Below, piece after piece: positions 46,371-55,945 of a stretch of 64,000 nt of DNA. The stretch is from Actinomyces respiraculi. Lineage in GTDB: Bacteria > Actinomycetota > Actinomycetes > Actinomycetales > Actinomycetaceae. A program made the position numbers and the translations under genes. Below the pieces are notes generated by a model that had not been told where the DNA came from, made no database searches, and saw only the letters and a list, made by a program, of their open reading frames with translations. The DNA lies in NCBI RefSeq assembly GCF_014595995.2, contig NZ_CP063989.1, positions 2,356,001 through 2,420,000 on the forward strand, written 5' to 3'. Position 1 is the stretch's first letter. Every line of letters begins with the position of its first letter.

Positions 46371-47396
46371 ATGCCCGCCACGATCAACGACGTCGCCACA
46401 CGTGCAGGAGTGTCGACCAAGACGGTCTCCCGGGTGGTCAACGATGAACCCGGGGTCTCCCCCACCACTCGCGAGCGTGTCCTCGAGGCGGTGCGCGAGA
46501 CCGGCTACGCCCCCGATCCCGCCGCCCGCTCCCTGCGTACCGGCCGCTCGCAGGTCATCGGCCTGGCCGTCCCCGAGCTCGGCCAGCCCTTCTTCGCCGA
46601 GATCGCGGACCGCATCGCCCAGGCTGCCCGCAGCCACGACCTGGGCCTCGTGCTGGGCGTCACCGGCGAGCAGGGTCAGGGCGAGGCGGACTTCCTCGAG
46701 CGCAACCCCGGCCTCGACGGCACCATCCTGTACTGGCAGGGGCTCAGCGCCGCCCACCTGAGCGCCGAGGCCGCCCGCCGCCCCCTCGTTGTCATCGGCG
46801 AGTACGACCACGACGCTGTCGACCGGGTGACGATGGACAACGAGCGCGGCATCACCCTCGCCCTGGAGCACCTGCTCGCCCTGGGCCGCGAGCGCCTGGC
46901 GGTCATCGGCCTGCCGGAGCCCGGTGTGCGAGCCCACGCCGCCGCCCGACGGCGCACGGCCGCGCTGCGCGACGCGCTCACAGCCCACGACCTCACCCTC
47001 GACGAGCGCCTGCTCGTGCCCTCCGCCGAGTGGCGCCGCCCCGACGGCGCCCGCTGCGCGCGCCGCCTGCTGGACCAGGCGGTGCCCTTCGACGCGATCC
47101 TCGCCTTCAACGACGGCCTTGCGCTGGGGGCACTCGCCGAGCTGCGCGCCGCCGGGGTGACGGTGCCCGACGACGTCGCGGTCACCGGCTTCGACAACCT
47201 TGACGCCTCGCGCTACTCCTTCCCCTCCCTCACCACGGTCTCGCCTCGCCTGGCCTCCTACGCCGCGCACGCGGTGGACCTGCTCGTCGCCCGCATCGAG
47301 GACCCGTCCCGCGCCCCGCGCACCGAGGTCGCCGGGGTCACCCTCATGGCGCGCGACTCAACCATCGGAGGTGGTGCCCTGTGGCCCAGCAGGTGA
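46371..47396 (+). CDS. LacI-family transcriptional regulator (first of tandem pair)
   Basis: The 341-residue protein starts directly with the HTH (TINDVATRAGVSTKTVSRVV, residues 4-23), followed by the hinge PDPAARSLRTGRS and a full sensor domain. The predicted -10 element is six bases upstream and no Shine-Dalgarno is present, so translation is likely leaderless. It overlaps the next LacI gene by 16 bases. Its place beside abfA and araA suggests an arabinose-pathway repressor. Confidence 0.9.
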   Translation: MPATINDVATRAGVSTKTVSRVVNDEPGVSPTTRERVLEAVRETGYAPDPAARSLRTGRSQVIGLAVPELGQPFFAEIADRIAQAARSHDLGLVLGVTGEQGQGEADFLERNPGLDGTILYWQGLSAAHLSAEAARRPLVVIGEYDHDAVDRVTMDNERGITLALEHLLALGRERLAVIGLPEPGVRAHAAARRRTAALRDALTAHDLTLDERLLVPSAEWRRPDGARCARRLLDQAVPFDAILAFNDGLALGALAELRAAGVTVPDDVAVTGFDNLDASRYSFPSLTTVSPRLASYAAHAVDLLVARIEDPSRAPRTEVAGVTLMARDSTIGGGALWPSR

Positions 47397-48427
47397 CCAT
47401 GCAGGACGTCGCCGCGATCGCCGGGGTGTCCGCCAAGACCGTGTCCAATGTGCTGCGCGCCGCCGGGGGCGCCTCGCAGGCGACGCGCGAGAAGGTCCTG
47501 GCCGCGGTGCGCGCCAGCGGCTACCGGCTCAACGCCGGGGCCGCCGCCCTGCGCTCGGGGCGCCACGGTGCCATCGCGCTGGCCGTGCCGACCCTCCAGC
47601 AGCCCATCCACGCGCACCTCGCTGAGGCCCTCATGCACGCCGCCGGTGGCGTCCAGGTGGTCCTGGAGCTCACCCGGGGTGAGGCCGAGGCCGAGCGCGC
47701 CCTGCTGTCGGGCTCGTGGCGCAGCCGCTGCGACGCCCTCGTGCTGGCCCCGCGCGGCGTCGACCCCGCCTCCCAGGCCGACACGCGCCTGCTGGTCGGT
47801 ACGCCCGAGGACGGCGGCCGCAGCCCCGCCGTCGTGCTGCTCAGTGACGTCGGCCCCGCCGGCGTGCCCCGAGTCATGTGCTCACCCACCGCCCAGAGCC
47901 TGCTCGTGGCCGCGCACCTGCGCGAGACCGGCAGGCGCCGCGTCGCCGTCGTCGGGGCGCAGGACCCGGCCGACCGCTGGACCGAGGCCTGTGTGCAGGC
48001 CCTGTGCGGGGCCGGGCTCGAGGTCCCCGAGGAGGCCCTGGTGCGCGTGGGCGACGTCGACGGGCTACGCGGTGGGGTGGAGGCGGTCAGCCGCCTGCTG
48101 TACCGGGGGGCCCGGGTCGACGCCGTCGTCTGCCACAACGACGCGCTGGCCGCCGGGGCGGCCGCGACCCTCCTGCGCCGGGGCGCGCGCGTGCCCGAGG
48201 ACGTGGCCGTCATCGGCCGTGGCGACACCGAGACCGCCCGCTACGCCTCACCGGCCCTGACCAGCGTGTCCGTGGCGGCGGAGGCGACGGCGGCGGCCGT
48301 CATGGACCTGCTGGCGCCCGTGCTCGACCCGGCGACGCGGCCCGGTGCCGCGCGGCAGGCCACCGAGCTGGTCGAGGTCTCCCCCGTCCTGACCGTGCGT
48401 GCCTCCTCCGGGGCTCAGGCGCCCTGA
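47381..48427 (+). CDS. LacI-family transcriptional regulator (second of tandem pair)
   Basis: The 348-residue protein has the [23 protein letters not shown] (residues 6-25) and a sensor domain in which conserved segments are shorter and more divergent than in its partner. It starts with GTG at 47381, inside the upstream gene, with GGAGG ten bases before. Its 3' end overlaps the convergent araA gene by 13 bases. It could form a heteromeric or two-input control with the upstream regulator. Confidence 0.88.
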   Translation: MAQQVTMQDVAAIAGVSAKTVSNVLRAAGGASQATREKVLAAVRASGYRLNAGAAALRSGRHGAIALAVPTLQQPIHAHLAEALMHAAGGVQVVLELTRGEAEAERALLSGSWRSRCDALVLAPRGVDPASQADTRLLVGTPEDGGRSPAVVLLSDVGPAGVPRVMCSPTAQSLLVAAHLRETGRRRVAVVGAQDPADRWTEACVQALCGAGLEVPEEALVRVGDVDGLRGGVEAVSRLLYRGARVDAVVCHNDALAAGAAATLLRRGARVPEDVAVIGRGDTETARYASPALTSVSVAAEATAAAVMDLLAPVLDPATRPGAARQATELVEVSPVLTVRASSGAQAP

Positions 48428-49935
48428 GTGAGGCGGTAGTAGGCCTGGTTGAGTCGACGCTCCTGGGCGAAGCCGCGCGTCGTCGTGTCCTCGTCAATGA
48501 CGGCGAGCTCCATCTGGGCCATCTCGGCCAGGTCCTGCCAGGTCTGAAGCGTCGTGGACGTCGACATCACCGTGTGGTGGGCGGCGCCCGAGAGCATCCA
48601 GCACTCGGTGGAGGTGGAGAAGTCGGGGGCGGGCTCCCACACGGCGCGGGCGACGGGCAGGGCGGGCAGCGGCGCGTCGGGGCCGACCACCTTGACGACG
48701 TTGGCGGTCAGGCGGAAGCGCTCACGCATGTCGGACATGGCGACGACGATGCCGGGGCCCGTGTCGGCGTCGAAGACGAGGCGGACCGGGTCCTCACGGC
48801 CGCCGATGCCCAGCGGGTGGATCTCCAGACGCGGCTTGGACTCGGTGAGAGAGGGGCAGACCTCGAGCATGTGGGCTCCGAGGATCTTCTCCTTGCCCTC
48901 GGTCATCTCGTAGCAGTAGTCCTCCATGAGCGAGGCGCCGCCGGCGAGGCCATGGCCCATGACCTTCGCGGCGCGCACGAGGATGGCGGTCTTCCAGTCG
49001 CCCTCGGCGCCGAAGCCGTAGCCGTCGGCCATGAGTCGCTGGACCGCCAGGCCCGGCAGCTGACGCAGAGCGCCCAGGTCCTCGAAGTTGGTGGTGAAGG
49101 CGGTGGCGTCGTGCTCCACAAGGAAGCGGCGCATGCCGGCCTCGAGCCGGGCGCCGTAGCGCAAAGACTCGTGGCGCTCGCCGTCGGGCCGCAGCTCGGG
49201 TACGACGTCGTAGCGGTCCAGGTACTCCTCGATGAGGGCGTCGATCTCCGCCTCGCTGACGGCGTCGACGACGGCGACGAGGTCGTTGACGCTCCAGGTG
49301 TTGACCGAGACGCCAAGCCTGAGCTCGGCCTCGGTCTTGTCGCCCTCGGTGACGGCGACGTTGCGCATGTTGTCGCCGAAGCGGACCAGGCGCGTGTCGT
49401 GCAGGGCGTCCCAGCCGGCGGCGGCGCGAGCCCAGGTGGCGACCTTGGCCTGGGTGGCGGCCTGCGTGGCGTGGCCGACGACAATCTTGCGGGGCCGGCC
49501 CAGGCGGCTGAGGATGTAGCCGAACTCGCGGTCGCCGTGGGCCGCCTGGTTGAGGTTCATGTAGTCCATGTCGAGCGTGGCCCAGGGCAGCTCGGCCGAG
49601 AACTGGGTGTGCAGCTGAAGCAGGGGCTTGCGCAGGGCGTCGATGCCCAGGATCCACATCTTGGCCGGGGAGAAGGTGTGCATCCAGGCGATGACACCGA
49701 TGCAGGAGGGGTTGGCGTTGGCCTCGAGCATGGCGGCGCGGATGGAGTCGCGCTCCTTGAGGACGGGCCTCCACACGATTCTGACGGGAACGGACTCGGC
49801 CTCGTCCAGCCAGGCAGCGACCTGCAGGGACTGCTCGGCGACCTGGGCGAGGGTCTCCTCGCCGTAGAGGTCCTGGGAGCCGGTGAGGAACCAGATCTCC
49901 TTGCCGGCGAAGGGGCTGGGCAGAGCCGTGGTCAT
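48415..49935 (-). CDS. araA: L-arabinose isomerase
   Basis: The 506-residue enzyme converts L-arabinose to L-ribulose. Conserved stretches include [17 protein letters not shown] at the N-terminus, [10 protein letters not shown] near residue 86, the metal-site segments TNFEDLG and [11 protein letters not shown] near 300-335, [11 protein letters not shown] and, near 450, AAHHTVMS. Start at 49935 with AAGGAG upstream. The promoter at 50071-50099 has a perfect palindrome between -35 and -10. araB and araD are not in the window. Confidence 0.96.
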   Translation of the reverse strand: MTTALPSPFAGKEIWFLTGSQDLYGEETLAQVAEQSLQVAAWLDEAESVPVRIVWRPVLKERDSIRAAMLEANANPSCIGVIAWMHTFSPAKMWILGIDALRKPLLQLHTQFSAELPWATLDMDYMNLNQAAHGDREFGYILSRLGRPRKIVVGHATQAATQAKVATWARAAAGWDALHDTRLVRFGDNMRNVAVTEGDKTEAELRLGVSVNTWSVNDLVAVVDAVSEAEIDALIEEYLDRYDVVPELRPDGERHESLRYGARLEAGMRRFLVEHDATAFTTNFEDLGALRQLPGLAVQRLMADGYGFGAEGDWKTAILVRAAKVMGHGLAGGASLMEDYCYEMTEGKEKILGAHMLEVCPSLTESKPRLEIHPLGIGGREDPVRLVFDADTGPGIVVAMSDMRERFRLTANVVKVVGPDAPLPALPVARAVWEPAPDFSTSTECWMLSGAAHHTVMSTSTTLQTWQDLAEMAQMELAVIDEDTTTRGFAQERRLNQAYYRLTQGA

Positions 49936-50070
49936 GACGGGGTCACTCCTTGATGGTGGGTGCGGGTGGGGTCGGTGCAGGTCCGGGCGGTGCGGTGACC
50001 GGGGTGCGGCGGGTCCGGGGCTCGGCTCGGCGGCGGGTCCGGGAGCACTCCAGTGTGTCCGCGCCCACCA

Positions 50071-50099
50071 ATAGTGAACGTTCACATGCCAGAAGTCAA
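50071..50099 (-). promoter_or_regulatory. araA promoter with GTGAACGTTCAC operator
   Basis: On the minus strand TTGACT (50099-50094) and CACTAT (50076-50071) are spaced by 17 bp. The 12-bp perfect palindrome GTGAACGTTCAC (50074-50085) overlaps the -10 and spacer, a classic LacI-family repression site. The leader would be about 130 bases. Confidence 0.65.
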
Positions 50100-50250
50100 G
50101 CCTCCGACGCCGACCGTCGACCCCTCAGGCCCGGCTCGACGCCTCCGCCCGCCCCCGCAGAGACTGCCCCCGCCTGCGGCACCCAAGCCTCGTGAATGTG
50201 ATGCGCACCACGTGCCATTGAGGGGCTTGCCAGATGAGGGGAACTCGTCG

Positions 50251-50264
50251 TTGAATGGATTCAA
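50251..50264. promoter_or_regulatory. Palindrome upstream of the MFS transporter gene
   Basis: TTGAATGGATTCAA has perfect 6-bp arms around GG and lies 48 bases before the MFS start codon. It differs from the GTGAACG-type sites, so a different regulator is likely. Confidence 0.45.
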
Positions 50265-50311
50265 TCGACCGATCGTTTGGTTAGCGGTCACGACCCGGCA
50301 AAGGAGCCCCT

Positions 50312-51745
50312 GTGTCAATCTCCCCCACCCTCGACTCCCGGTTTGAGGAGCCATCGCGCCCCGGTACCTCCGCGAAGTACCTCGGCGGACGCCCCTTCGT
50401 TCAGTACATCGTCTCCTTCATCATCTCCTCGATCGTCCTCTACGCCTGCTACGCGGCGATGGCCGGCATCCTCCTGCCCAGCTCCGTTCAAACCATCGAG
50501 TTCCAGCACTACTTCGCCAACACCCCTGTCCAGAGCGTCAACGCGCTCCAGGAACTGACCAACCTCAAGCAGGCCATCGAGGCCGGCACCGCCTCCGCCA
50601 CCGCCGAGCAACAGGACCTGCTCGACCTGCTTGCCCAGTACGAGGGCGCCCGCGCCAAGTCGATCTCCCTCATGATGTCGATCGGCTCCTTCTTCACCCT
50701 CTTCGCCCAGCCGATCATCGGCGTCGTCTCCGACCGCTGGCGCTCCACATTCGGCCGCCGCGCCATGTGGATCGTCCTCGGCGCCATCGGCGGCGCGATC
50801 TTCATGATCGGGCTGCGCTACTCCACCTCCATCGCCCTGCTCACCCTGTTCTGGACCACCAGCCAGGTCTCCCTCAACATCATGCAGGCGCCCCTGTCCA
50901 CCACGGTCGCGGACCGTGTGCCCCAGGACAAGACCGGCCTCGTCTCCGGCCTGTCCGGCATCGGCATGATGGCCGGCTTCACCGGCGGCGCCATCGTCGC
51001 CGGCATCGCCTTCACCTCCCTCGGACTGGACACCTACTTCGTCTTCGCCGTCGGCGTCGTCATCGGCGCCCTCATCTTCGTCACCTTCGCCAAGGACCGC
51101 TCCTCCGAGGCTCTCGAGGTCAAAGCCTTCGACTGGGTCGGCTTCTTCAAGGGCTACGCCATCCCATTGCGCGACCACGACTTCCGCTGGACCTGGATCG
51201 CCCGCTTCTTCATGTTCTTCGGCTACACCGGCATCACGAACTTCACGCTGTACATCCTGCAGTCGCACATCCAGCCCGCCCTGACCGCCTCTGAGGCCGC
51301 CACCACCTACGCGGGCCTGTCCTCCGCCGCCCTGCCGGGCCAGTTGTTCATGATGCTCATCGCCGGCCGCTGGTCGGACAAGGTCGGCAGGCGCAAGCCC
51401 TTCGTCATCGGCGCCTCGGTGCTCATCGCGCTGCTCATGGCCCTGCCACTGTTCTTCCCGACACTGCCGGTCTTCTACGTGTTCTACGTCGGCATGGCCG
51501 CCGCCTACGGCATGTACATGGCCGTTGACGTCGCCCTGTTCATCGACGTCCTGCCGGACCCGGAAGCCGCCGGCCGTGACCTCGGCGTCGCCAACGTCGC
51601 CACCAACATCGGCCAGATGCTCGCCCCGGTCGTCGCGGGCCAGGTCGTCGCCCTCACCGCCGGCTACAACGCTCTGTTCGTCATGTCCGTCGTCGCGGTC
51701 TTCATCTCCGCCATCGCGATCATCCCGATCAAGAAGATCAAGTGA
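50312..51745 (+). CDS. MFS sugar transporter (GPH/SLC45-like)
   Basis: The 477-residue protein has about twelve membrane spans. PIIGVVSDRWRSTFGRRAMW near residue 131 and GRWSDKVGRRKPF near 352 are the MFS loop motifs; the set resembles cation-linked disaccharide/glycoside carriers. A long polar segment at residues 60-105 between spans 1 and 2 is unusual. Start is GTG at 50312 with AGGAGCC upstream. It heads an apparent operon with the nucleoside-hydrolase-like and GH78 genes, so a rhamnoside is a possible substrate. Confidence 0.82.
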   Translation: MSISPTLDSRFEEPSRPGTSAKYLGGRPFVQYIVSFIISSIVLYACYAAMAGILLPSSVQTIEFQHYFANTPVQSVNALQELTNLKQAIEAGTASATAEQQDLLDLLAQYEGARAKSISLMMSIGSFFTLFAQPIIGVVSDRWRSTFGRRAMWIVLGAIGGAIFMIGLRYSTSIALLTLFWTTSQVSLNIMQAPLSTTVADRVPQDKTGLVSGLSGIGMMAGFTGGAIVAGIAFTSLGLDTYFVFAVGVVIGALIFVTFAKDRSSEALEVKAFDWVGFFKGYAIPLRDHDFRWTWIARFFMFFGYTGITNFTLYILQSHIQPALTASEAATTYAGLSSAALPGQLFMMLIAGRWSDKVGRRKPFVIGASVLIALLMALPLFFPTLPVFYVFYVGMAAAYGMYMAVDVALFIDVLPDPEAAGRDLGVANVATNIGQMLAPVVAGQVVALTAGYNALFVMSVVAVFISAIAIIPIKKIK

Positions 51746-51785
51746 CCCGGCTCCCGTCCGCCTGACGGGCGGCCGCGAGCCGGCC

Positions 51786-51822
51786 GAGGGCGCCCGGTCC
51801 TCCCAAGGAGCCGGGCGCCCTC
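51786..51822 (+). terminator. Hairpin after the MFS gene
   Basis: GAGGGCGCCCGG (51786-51797) pairs with CCGGGCGCCCTC (51811-51822); the loop can extend the stem with CTCC/GGAG. It begins 41 bases after the stop and would reduce read-through into the next gene. Confidence 0.6.
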
Positions 51823-51926
51823 ACGCACCACCCACCCGGTGAGCCCCAGCGGCCCTGGAAGCACCCCGGGCCCTACACCGCCGGGCCGCACGCTCACCAT
51901 CCACCGCCCCACCCCAGGAGAACGCC

Positions 51927-52937
51927 ATGACCGCCCCCACCGCCCCCAAGACCTGGGCCTACGGCTCCTTCCCCTGGCTGGGCCCAGACGAGCACATCCC
52001 CGGCACGCGCCCGCGCACCCGCGTCATCGTCGACAACGACTTCGCCGGAGACCCCGACGACCTCTTCCAGCTCGCCCACCACCTGCTCGTCGAGGGCACT
52101 GAGGTGCGCGGCGTCGTCGTCTCCCGGCTCAACGAGGACAACGCCTGGAACTCAACCGGCGCCTCCGTGGCAACCGGCCGCGAGAACGTCGAAGAGCTGC
52201 TGGCCGTCATGGGCGTGACCGGCGTCGGCGTCCACGACGGCGACGACCGCGGCTTCGCGGCCTATGACGGGCCCACCGACGCCTCCCGCCTCATCGTCAA
52301 CGAAGCCATGGCCGACGACGAACGCCCCCTGTACGTCGTCACCGGCGGCGGGCTGGGCGAGGTCGCCCGCGCCCTCAAGGCCGAGCCCGCCATCGCCGAG
52401 CGCATGATCCTCATCTGGATCGGCGGCTCGGAGCACCCCGGACGGGCCTGGGTCCCCGACGGCGCCACGGTGCTGGAATACAACATGGCCATTGACGTGC
52501 CTGCCGCCATGTACGTCTTCAATGACACCGACGTGCGCGTGTGGCAGATGCCCCGCGATGTCTACCGCTCCAGCCAGGTGCCCTTCACCGTCATCCGCCG
52601 CGGTTGCCGGCGCGCCGGCGCCCTGGGCGAGTACCTGCTCGGCCGGCTCAACCTCGTGCGCCGGATGATCGCCCCCTTCGTGGGCCACGCCGGTGCCACC
52701 TACGTGCTCGGCGACCAGCCGCTCGTGCTCCTGTCCAGCCTGCAGACCACCTTCGAGCCCGACACCGCCTCCAGCGCCTACGACGTCGTCCCCCGGGTCG
52801 CCCTGGCGGCCGACGGCACCTACCGCTACCCGCAGGACACGCGCCCCATGCGCCTGTACACGCGTATCGACAACACCATCCTCTTCGACGACATGTTCGC
52901 CTCCTTCGAGGCCCTCAGCACCTGGCTGGAGGCCTGA
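51927..52937 (+). CDS. Nucleoside-hydrolase-like protein
   Basis: The 336-residue protein has the Asp-rich N-terminal motif of inosine-uridine nucleoside hydrolases in variant form (VIVDNDFAGDPDDLFQLAHH, residues 33-52), a middle segment LYVVTGGGLGEVARAL and a C-terminal DNTILFDDMF. Ca2+-binding Asp residues are present, but the canonical DTDPGIDD is replaced by DNDFAGDPDD. Placement between a sugar transporter and a rhamnosidase argues for a glycosidase acting on a sugar conjugate rather than purine salvage. No signal peptide. An AGGAGAA site precedes the ATG. Confidence 0.75.
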   Translation: MTAPTAPKTWAYGSFPWLGPDEHIPGTRPRTRVIVDNDFAGDPDDLFQLAHHLLVEGTEVRGVVVSRLNEDNAWNSTGASVATGRENVEELLAVMGVTGVGVHDGDDRGFAAYDGPTDASRLIVNEAMADDERPLYVVTGGGLGEVARALKAEPAIAERMILIWIGGSEHPGRAWVPDGATVLEYNMAIDVPAAMYVFNDTDVRVWQMPRDVYRSSQVPFTVIRRGCRRAGALGEYLLGRLNLVRRMIAPFVGHAGATYVLGDQPLVLLSSLQTTFEPDTASSAYDVVPRVALAADGTYRYPQDTRPMRLYTRIDNTILFDDMFASFEALSTWLEA

Positions 52938-53051
52938 GCCGGGCACGGCTGCGCCGTCGTGATGACGCACGGCCCCGTGCGCGGCCCGGTGACCAACGCC
53001 GGAACCCGACCCACCTCTGCCCCTCTCCACCAGACGACTCCGGAGGCTCCC

Positions 53052-55868
53052 ATGCCCGCCCTCACGACCATCCGCCCCCTGACCCCCGAGCCCGAGATCA
53101 CCATCGACGCGCTCACCGACCCGGTGGGCGAGCTCGCCGCCCCCACACACCTGAAGATCGACCAGTACCTGCCCGGCAACGTCCTGGGCGGCGCCACCGC
53201 CACGCCGCGCCTGTCCTGGGAGATCGCCACCGCCCCGGCGCACTGGCGGGCCACCGGCGCCGAGCTCGAGGTCACCCGCACCGACGCCGCCGGCAGGGCG
53301 CTGGGCGAGCCCGTCGTCCTGCCCCTGACCACCTGCGACGGCGTGCTCGCCGACTGGCCCGCCGAGCCGCTGCGCTCGCGCGAGCGCGTCGTCCTGCGTG
53401 TGAGGGTCAGCGGCAGCATTGAGAGGGCCGACGGCGACCCCGGCAGCAGCCCCGACGGCGCCCCCGGTGCCTGCGCCACCGGCTGGTCCGAGCCGTTGGC
53501 ATACGAGGTCGGCCTGCTTGAGCCCGAGGACTGGAGGGCGCTACCGGTCGGCCCGTCGTGGCCCGAGAACCCGCTGGCCGACCGTCGGCCACCGCGTGTG
53601 CGCACCGAGTTCTCCCTCTCCTGCCCGGTCGTGGCCGCCCGCGCCTACATCAGTGCCCACGGCCTCATCCGCGCCGAGATCGACGGCCGGCGCGTGGGCG
53701 CCGACGAGCTCGTGCCCGGCTGGACGGTCTACGGCGAGAGGATCGTCGCCCGCACCTACGACGTCACCGAGCTGCTCACCTCCGGCGGGGACGGTGCCCC
53801 CACGGACGGCACCGGCGCGCACGCCGTCGGAGCCCAGCTCGCCGACGGCTGGTACCGCGGCCACATCGGCTTCGACGGCGGCTACCGCAACCTCTACGGC
53901 GAGGACGTCGCAGCCCTCATCCAGATCGAGGTCACCCACGCCGACGGCAGCCGCACCGTCGTTGCCACGGACTCCTCCTGGCGCTGTGGCGCCGGGGAGA
54001 TCCTCTTCTCCGACCTCTACGACGGCGAGACCACCGACGCCCGCCTGGCCACCCCCGGCTGGTCCCGGCCCGGCTTCGACGACTCGGGGTGGCTGCCCGT
54101 CGCCGTCGGGACGTCCGACGCCGGTCGGCTCGTCATGCCCACAGACGCGCCCGTGCGCACCACCGACGTCCTGGAGCCGGTCGAGGTCAGTGTCCTGCCT
54201 GCCGTCGTGCTCGACCTGGGTGGCAGCAGCTTCGAGGTCGAGCCCGAGCGGGTCCTCATCGACTTCGGCCAGAACATCTCCGGGCGCCTGCGCCTGCGGG
54301 TGAGCGGCGAGGCGGGCCAATCCATCGCCCTGCGCCACGCCGAGGTCCTGGAGGGCGGGCGGCTGGGCACCCGGCCCCTGCGCGAGGCGGCCTCCACGGA
54401 CACCTACACGCTGGCCGGGGACGGCGTTGAGGAGTGGGAGCCGGTCTTCGCCATCCACGGCTTCCGCTACGCGGACGTGACCGGCTGGCCCGGCGGCGTC
54501 GAGGCCGCCACGGCAGCCATCGCGGCGGGGGCGGTGCGCGCCGTCGTCCTGCACACCGAGATGGAGCGGCTGGGGGCCTTCAGCGCCTCGGACGAGCGGG
54601 TGACTCGCCTGCACGAGAACTCCCGGTGGTCCATGCGCGACAACTTCGTGTCGATCCCCACGGACTGCCCCCAGCGCGACGAGCGGCTGGGCTGGACCGG
54701 AGACATCCAGGCCTTCGCGCCGACGGCCGCCTTCCACTACGGGTGCACGGGGCTGCTGTCCTCCTGGCTCGTGGACCTCGCGATCGAGCAGGAGGCCCAC
54801 GGCACCGTGCCGTGGTACGTGCCGGTGATCCCGGGCGGCTTCTGGACCCCGCCCATGCCCGGGGCGGTGTGGGGCGACGCCGCGACCGTCGTGCCCTGGG
54901 AGCTGTACCGGGCGACCGGCGACCATGGGCTGCTGAAGCAGCAGTACGACTCGGCCCGCGCCTGGGTCGACCTCGTGACCTCGCTGGCCGATGCGGACCA
55001 CTGCTGGACCCAGGGCGGGCGTCAACTCGGTGACTGGCTCGACCCGACGGCGCCCCCGGACAACCCGATGCTCGCCATGACGGACCCCAACCTCGTGGCC
55101 ACGGCCTTCTACGCGCGCAGTGCCCGCATCCTGTCGCAGTGGGCGGCCGCCCTGGGCGAGCAGGCCGACGCCGCGCGCTACGGCGAGCTGGCCGACGCCA
55201 TCGGGGAGGGTTTCAGGGCCCGCTACACCGACGGGGCCGGCCACCTGACCTCTGACACGCAGTGCGCTTACGCACTGACCATTGCCTTCGACCTGGCCGG
55301 TGACGCCGAGCGGCGCCGGGTGGCCGGTGAGCACCTGGCCGAGCTGGTCGATGCCAGTGGCGGGCACGTCGGCACGGGCTTCGCGGGCACCCCCGTGCTC
55401 ACGGGCGCGCTCACGGGCACGGGCCACACCGAGGCCGCCTACCGCCTGCTCCTGGAGGACACGTGCCCGTCGTGGCTCTACGCCGTCACCATGGGCGCCA
55501 CCACGACGTGGGAGCGTTGGGACTCCATGCTGCCCGACGGCTCGATCAACCCCGGCGGCATGACCTCCTTCAACCACTACGCGCTGGGCGCGGTGGCGGC
55601 GTGGCTCGAGCGTGACGTGGCTGGGCTGGCGCCGGCGGAGCCGGCCTACCGGGTCATCGACGTCGCCCCGCACCCCGGGCCGGGCCTCAGCAGCGCCCAG
55701 GCGGTGCACCGCACGCCGTTCGGCTGGGCCGCCTCGTCCTGGAGGGCCGACGACGAAGGCCTCACGCTCGAGGTCGTCGTGCCGGTGGGTGCGACGGCGC
55801 GGGTGAGGCTGCCCGGGGCCGAGCAGGTGATCGAGCTCGGCCACGGCCGTCACACCCTGAAGGCCTGA
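53052..55868 (+). CDS. Alpha-L-rhamnosidase, GH78 family
   Basis: The 938-residue protein follows the bacterial GH78 plan: N-terminal beta-sandwich domains (about 30-450), an (alpha/alpha)6 barrel (about 480-840) and a C-terminal beta-domain. The catalytic region is IPTDCPQRDERLGWTGD near residue 538 and the second carboxylate is probably in TTTWERWDSM near 817. RDERLGW is the family signature. No signal peptide is seen. The ATG at 53052 has GGAGG upstream; the longer frame is not conserved-looking. A Gly/Asp/Pro insertion near residues 125-140 is low-complexity. Confidence 0.92.
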   Translation: MPALTTIRPLTPEPEITIDALTDPVGELAAPTHLKIDQYLPGNVLGGATATPRLSWEIATAPAHWRATGAELEVTRTDAAGRALGEPVVLPLTTCDGVLADWPAEPLRSRERVVLRVRVSGSIERADGDPGSSPDGAPGACATGWSEPLAYEVGLLEPEDWRALPVGPSWPENPLADRRPPRVRTEFSLSCPVVAARAYISAHGLIRAEIDGRRVGADELVPGWTVYGERIVARTYDVTELLTSGGDGAPTDGTGAHAVGAQLADGWYRGHIGFDGGYRNLYGEDVAALIQIEVTHADGSRTVVATDSSWRCGAGEILFSDLYDGETTDARLATPGWSRPGFDDSGWLPVAVGTSDAGRLVMPTDAPVRTTDVLEPVEVSVLPAVVLDLGGSSFEVEPERVLIDFGQNISGRLRLRVSGEAGQSIALRHAEVLEGGRLGTRPLREAASTDTYTLAGDGVEEWEPVFAIHGFRYADVTGWPGGVEAATAAIAAGAVRAVVLHTEMERLGAFSASDERVTRLHENSRWSMRDNFVSIPTDCPQRDERLGWTGDIQAFAPTAAFHYGCTGLLSSWLVDLAIEQEAHGTVPWYVPVIPGGFWTPPMPGAVWGDAATVVPWELYRATGDHGLLKQQYDSARAWVDLVTSLADADHCWTQGGRQLGDWLDPTAPPDNPMLAMTDPNLVATAFYARSARILSQWAAALGEQADAARYGELADAIGEGFRARYTDGAGHLTSDTQCAYALTIAFDLAGDAERRRVAGEHLAELVDASGGHVGTGFAGTPVLTGALTGTGHTEAAYRLLLEDTCPSWLYAVTMGATTTWERWDSMLPDGSINPGGMTSFNHYALGAVAAWLERDVAGLAPAEPAYRVIDVAPHPGPGLSSAQAVHRTPFGWAASSWRADDEGLTLEVVVPVGATARVRLPGAEQVIELGHGRHTLKA

Positions 55869-55886
55869 CTCAAGGTCTGAGGAGCG

Positions 55887-55937
55887 CCCCCGGCGCCGCG
55901 TTCGCGGGACCCTGAGGTCTCGCGCCGGGCCCGGGGG
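55887..55937. terminator. Possible bidirectional terminator between convergent GH78 and permease genes
   Basis: CCCCCGG (55887-55893) pairs with CCGGGGG (55931-55937) and the GC-rich interior can extend the stem imperfectly. It occupies the 77-base gap between two convergent genes. Confidence 0.35.
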
Positions 55938-55945
55938 TGTTCAGG

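Larger units (their letters stand above)
49936..50311. other. 376-base divergent region between araA and an MFS sugar transporter gene
   Basis: No gene is seen. It contains the araA promoter and operator (50071-50099), a dyad-like GTGATGCGCACCAC at 50198-50211 within a block shared with the abfA/LacI region, and the palindrome TTGAATGGATTCAA at 50251-50264 before the MFS gene. The segment 49960-50045, the araA leader, is G-rich on the plus strand and could fold. Confidence 0.6.

Noticed and set aside
44558..46447. A 629-codon open frame on the plus strand opposite abfA
   Set aside because: Shadow of the GH51 gene, whose catalytic residues are intact on the minus strand.
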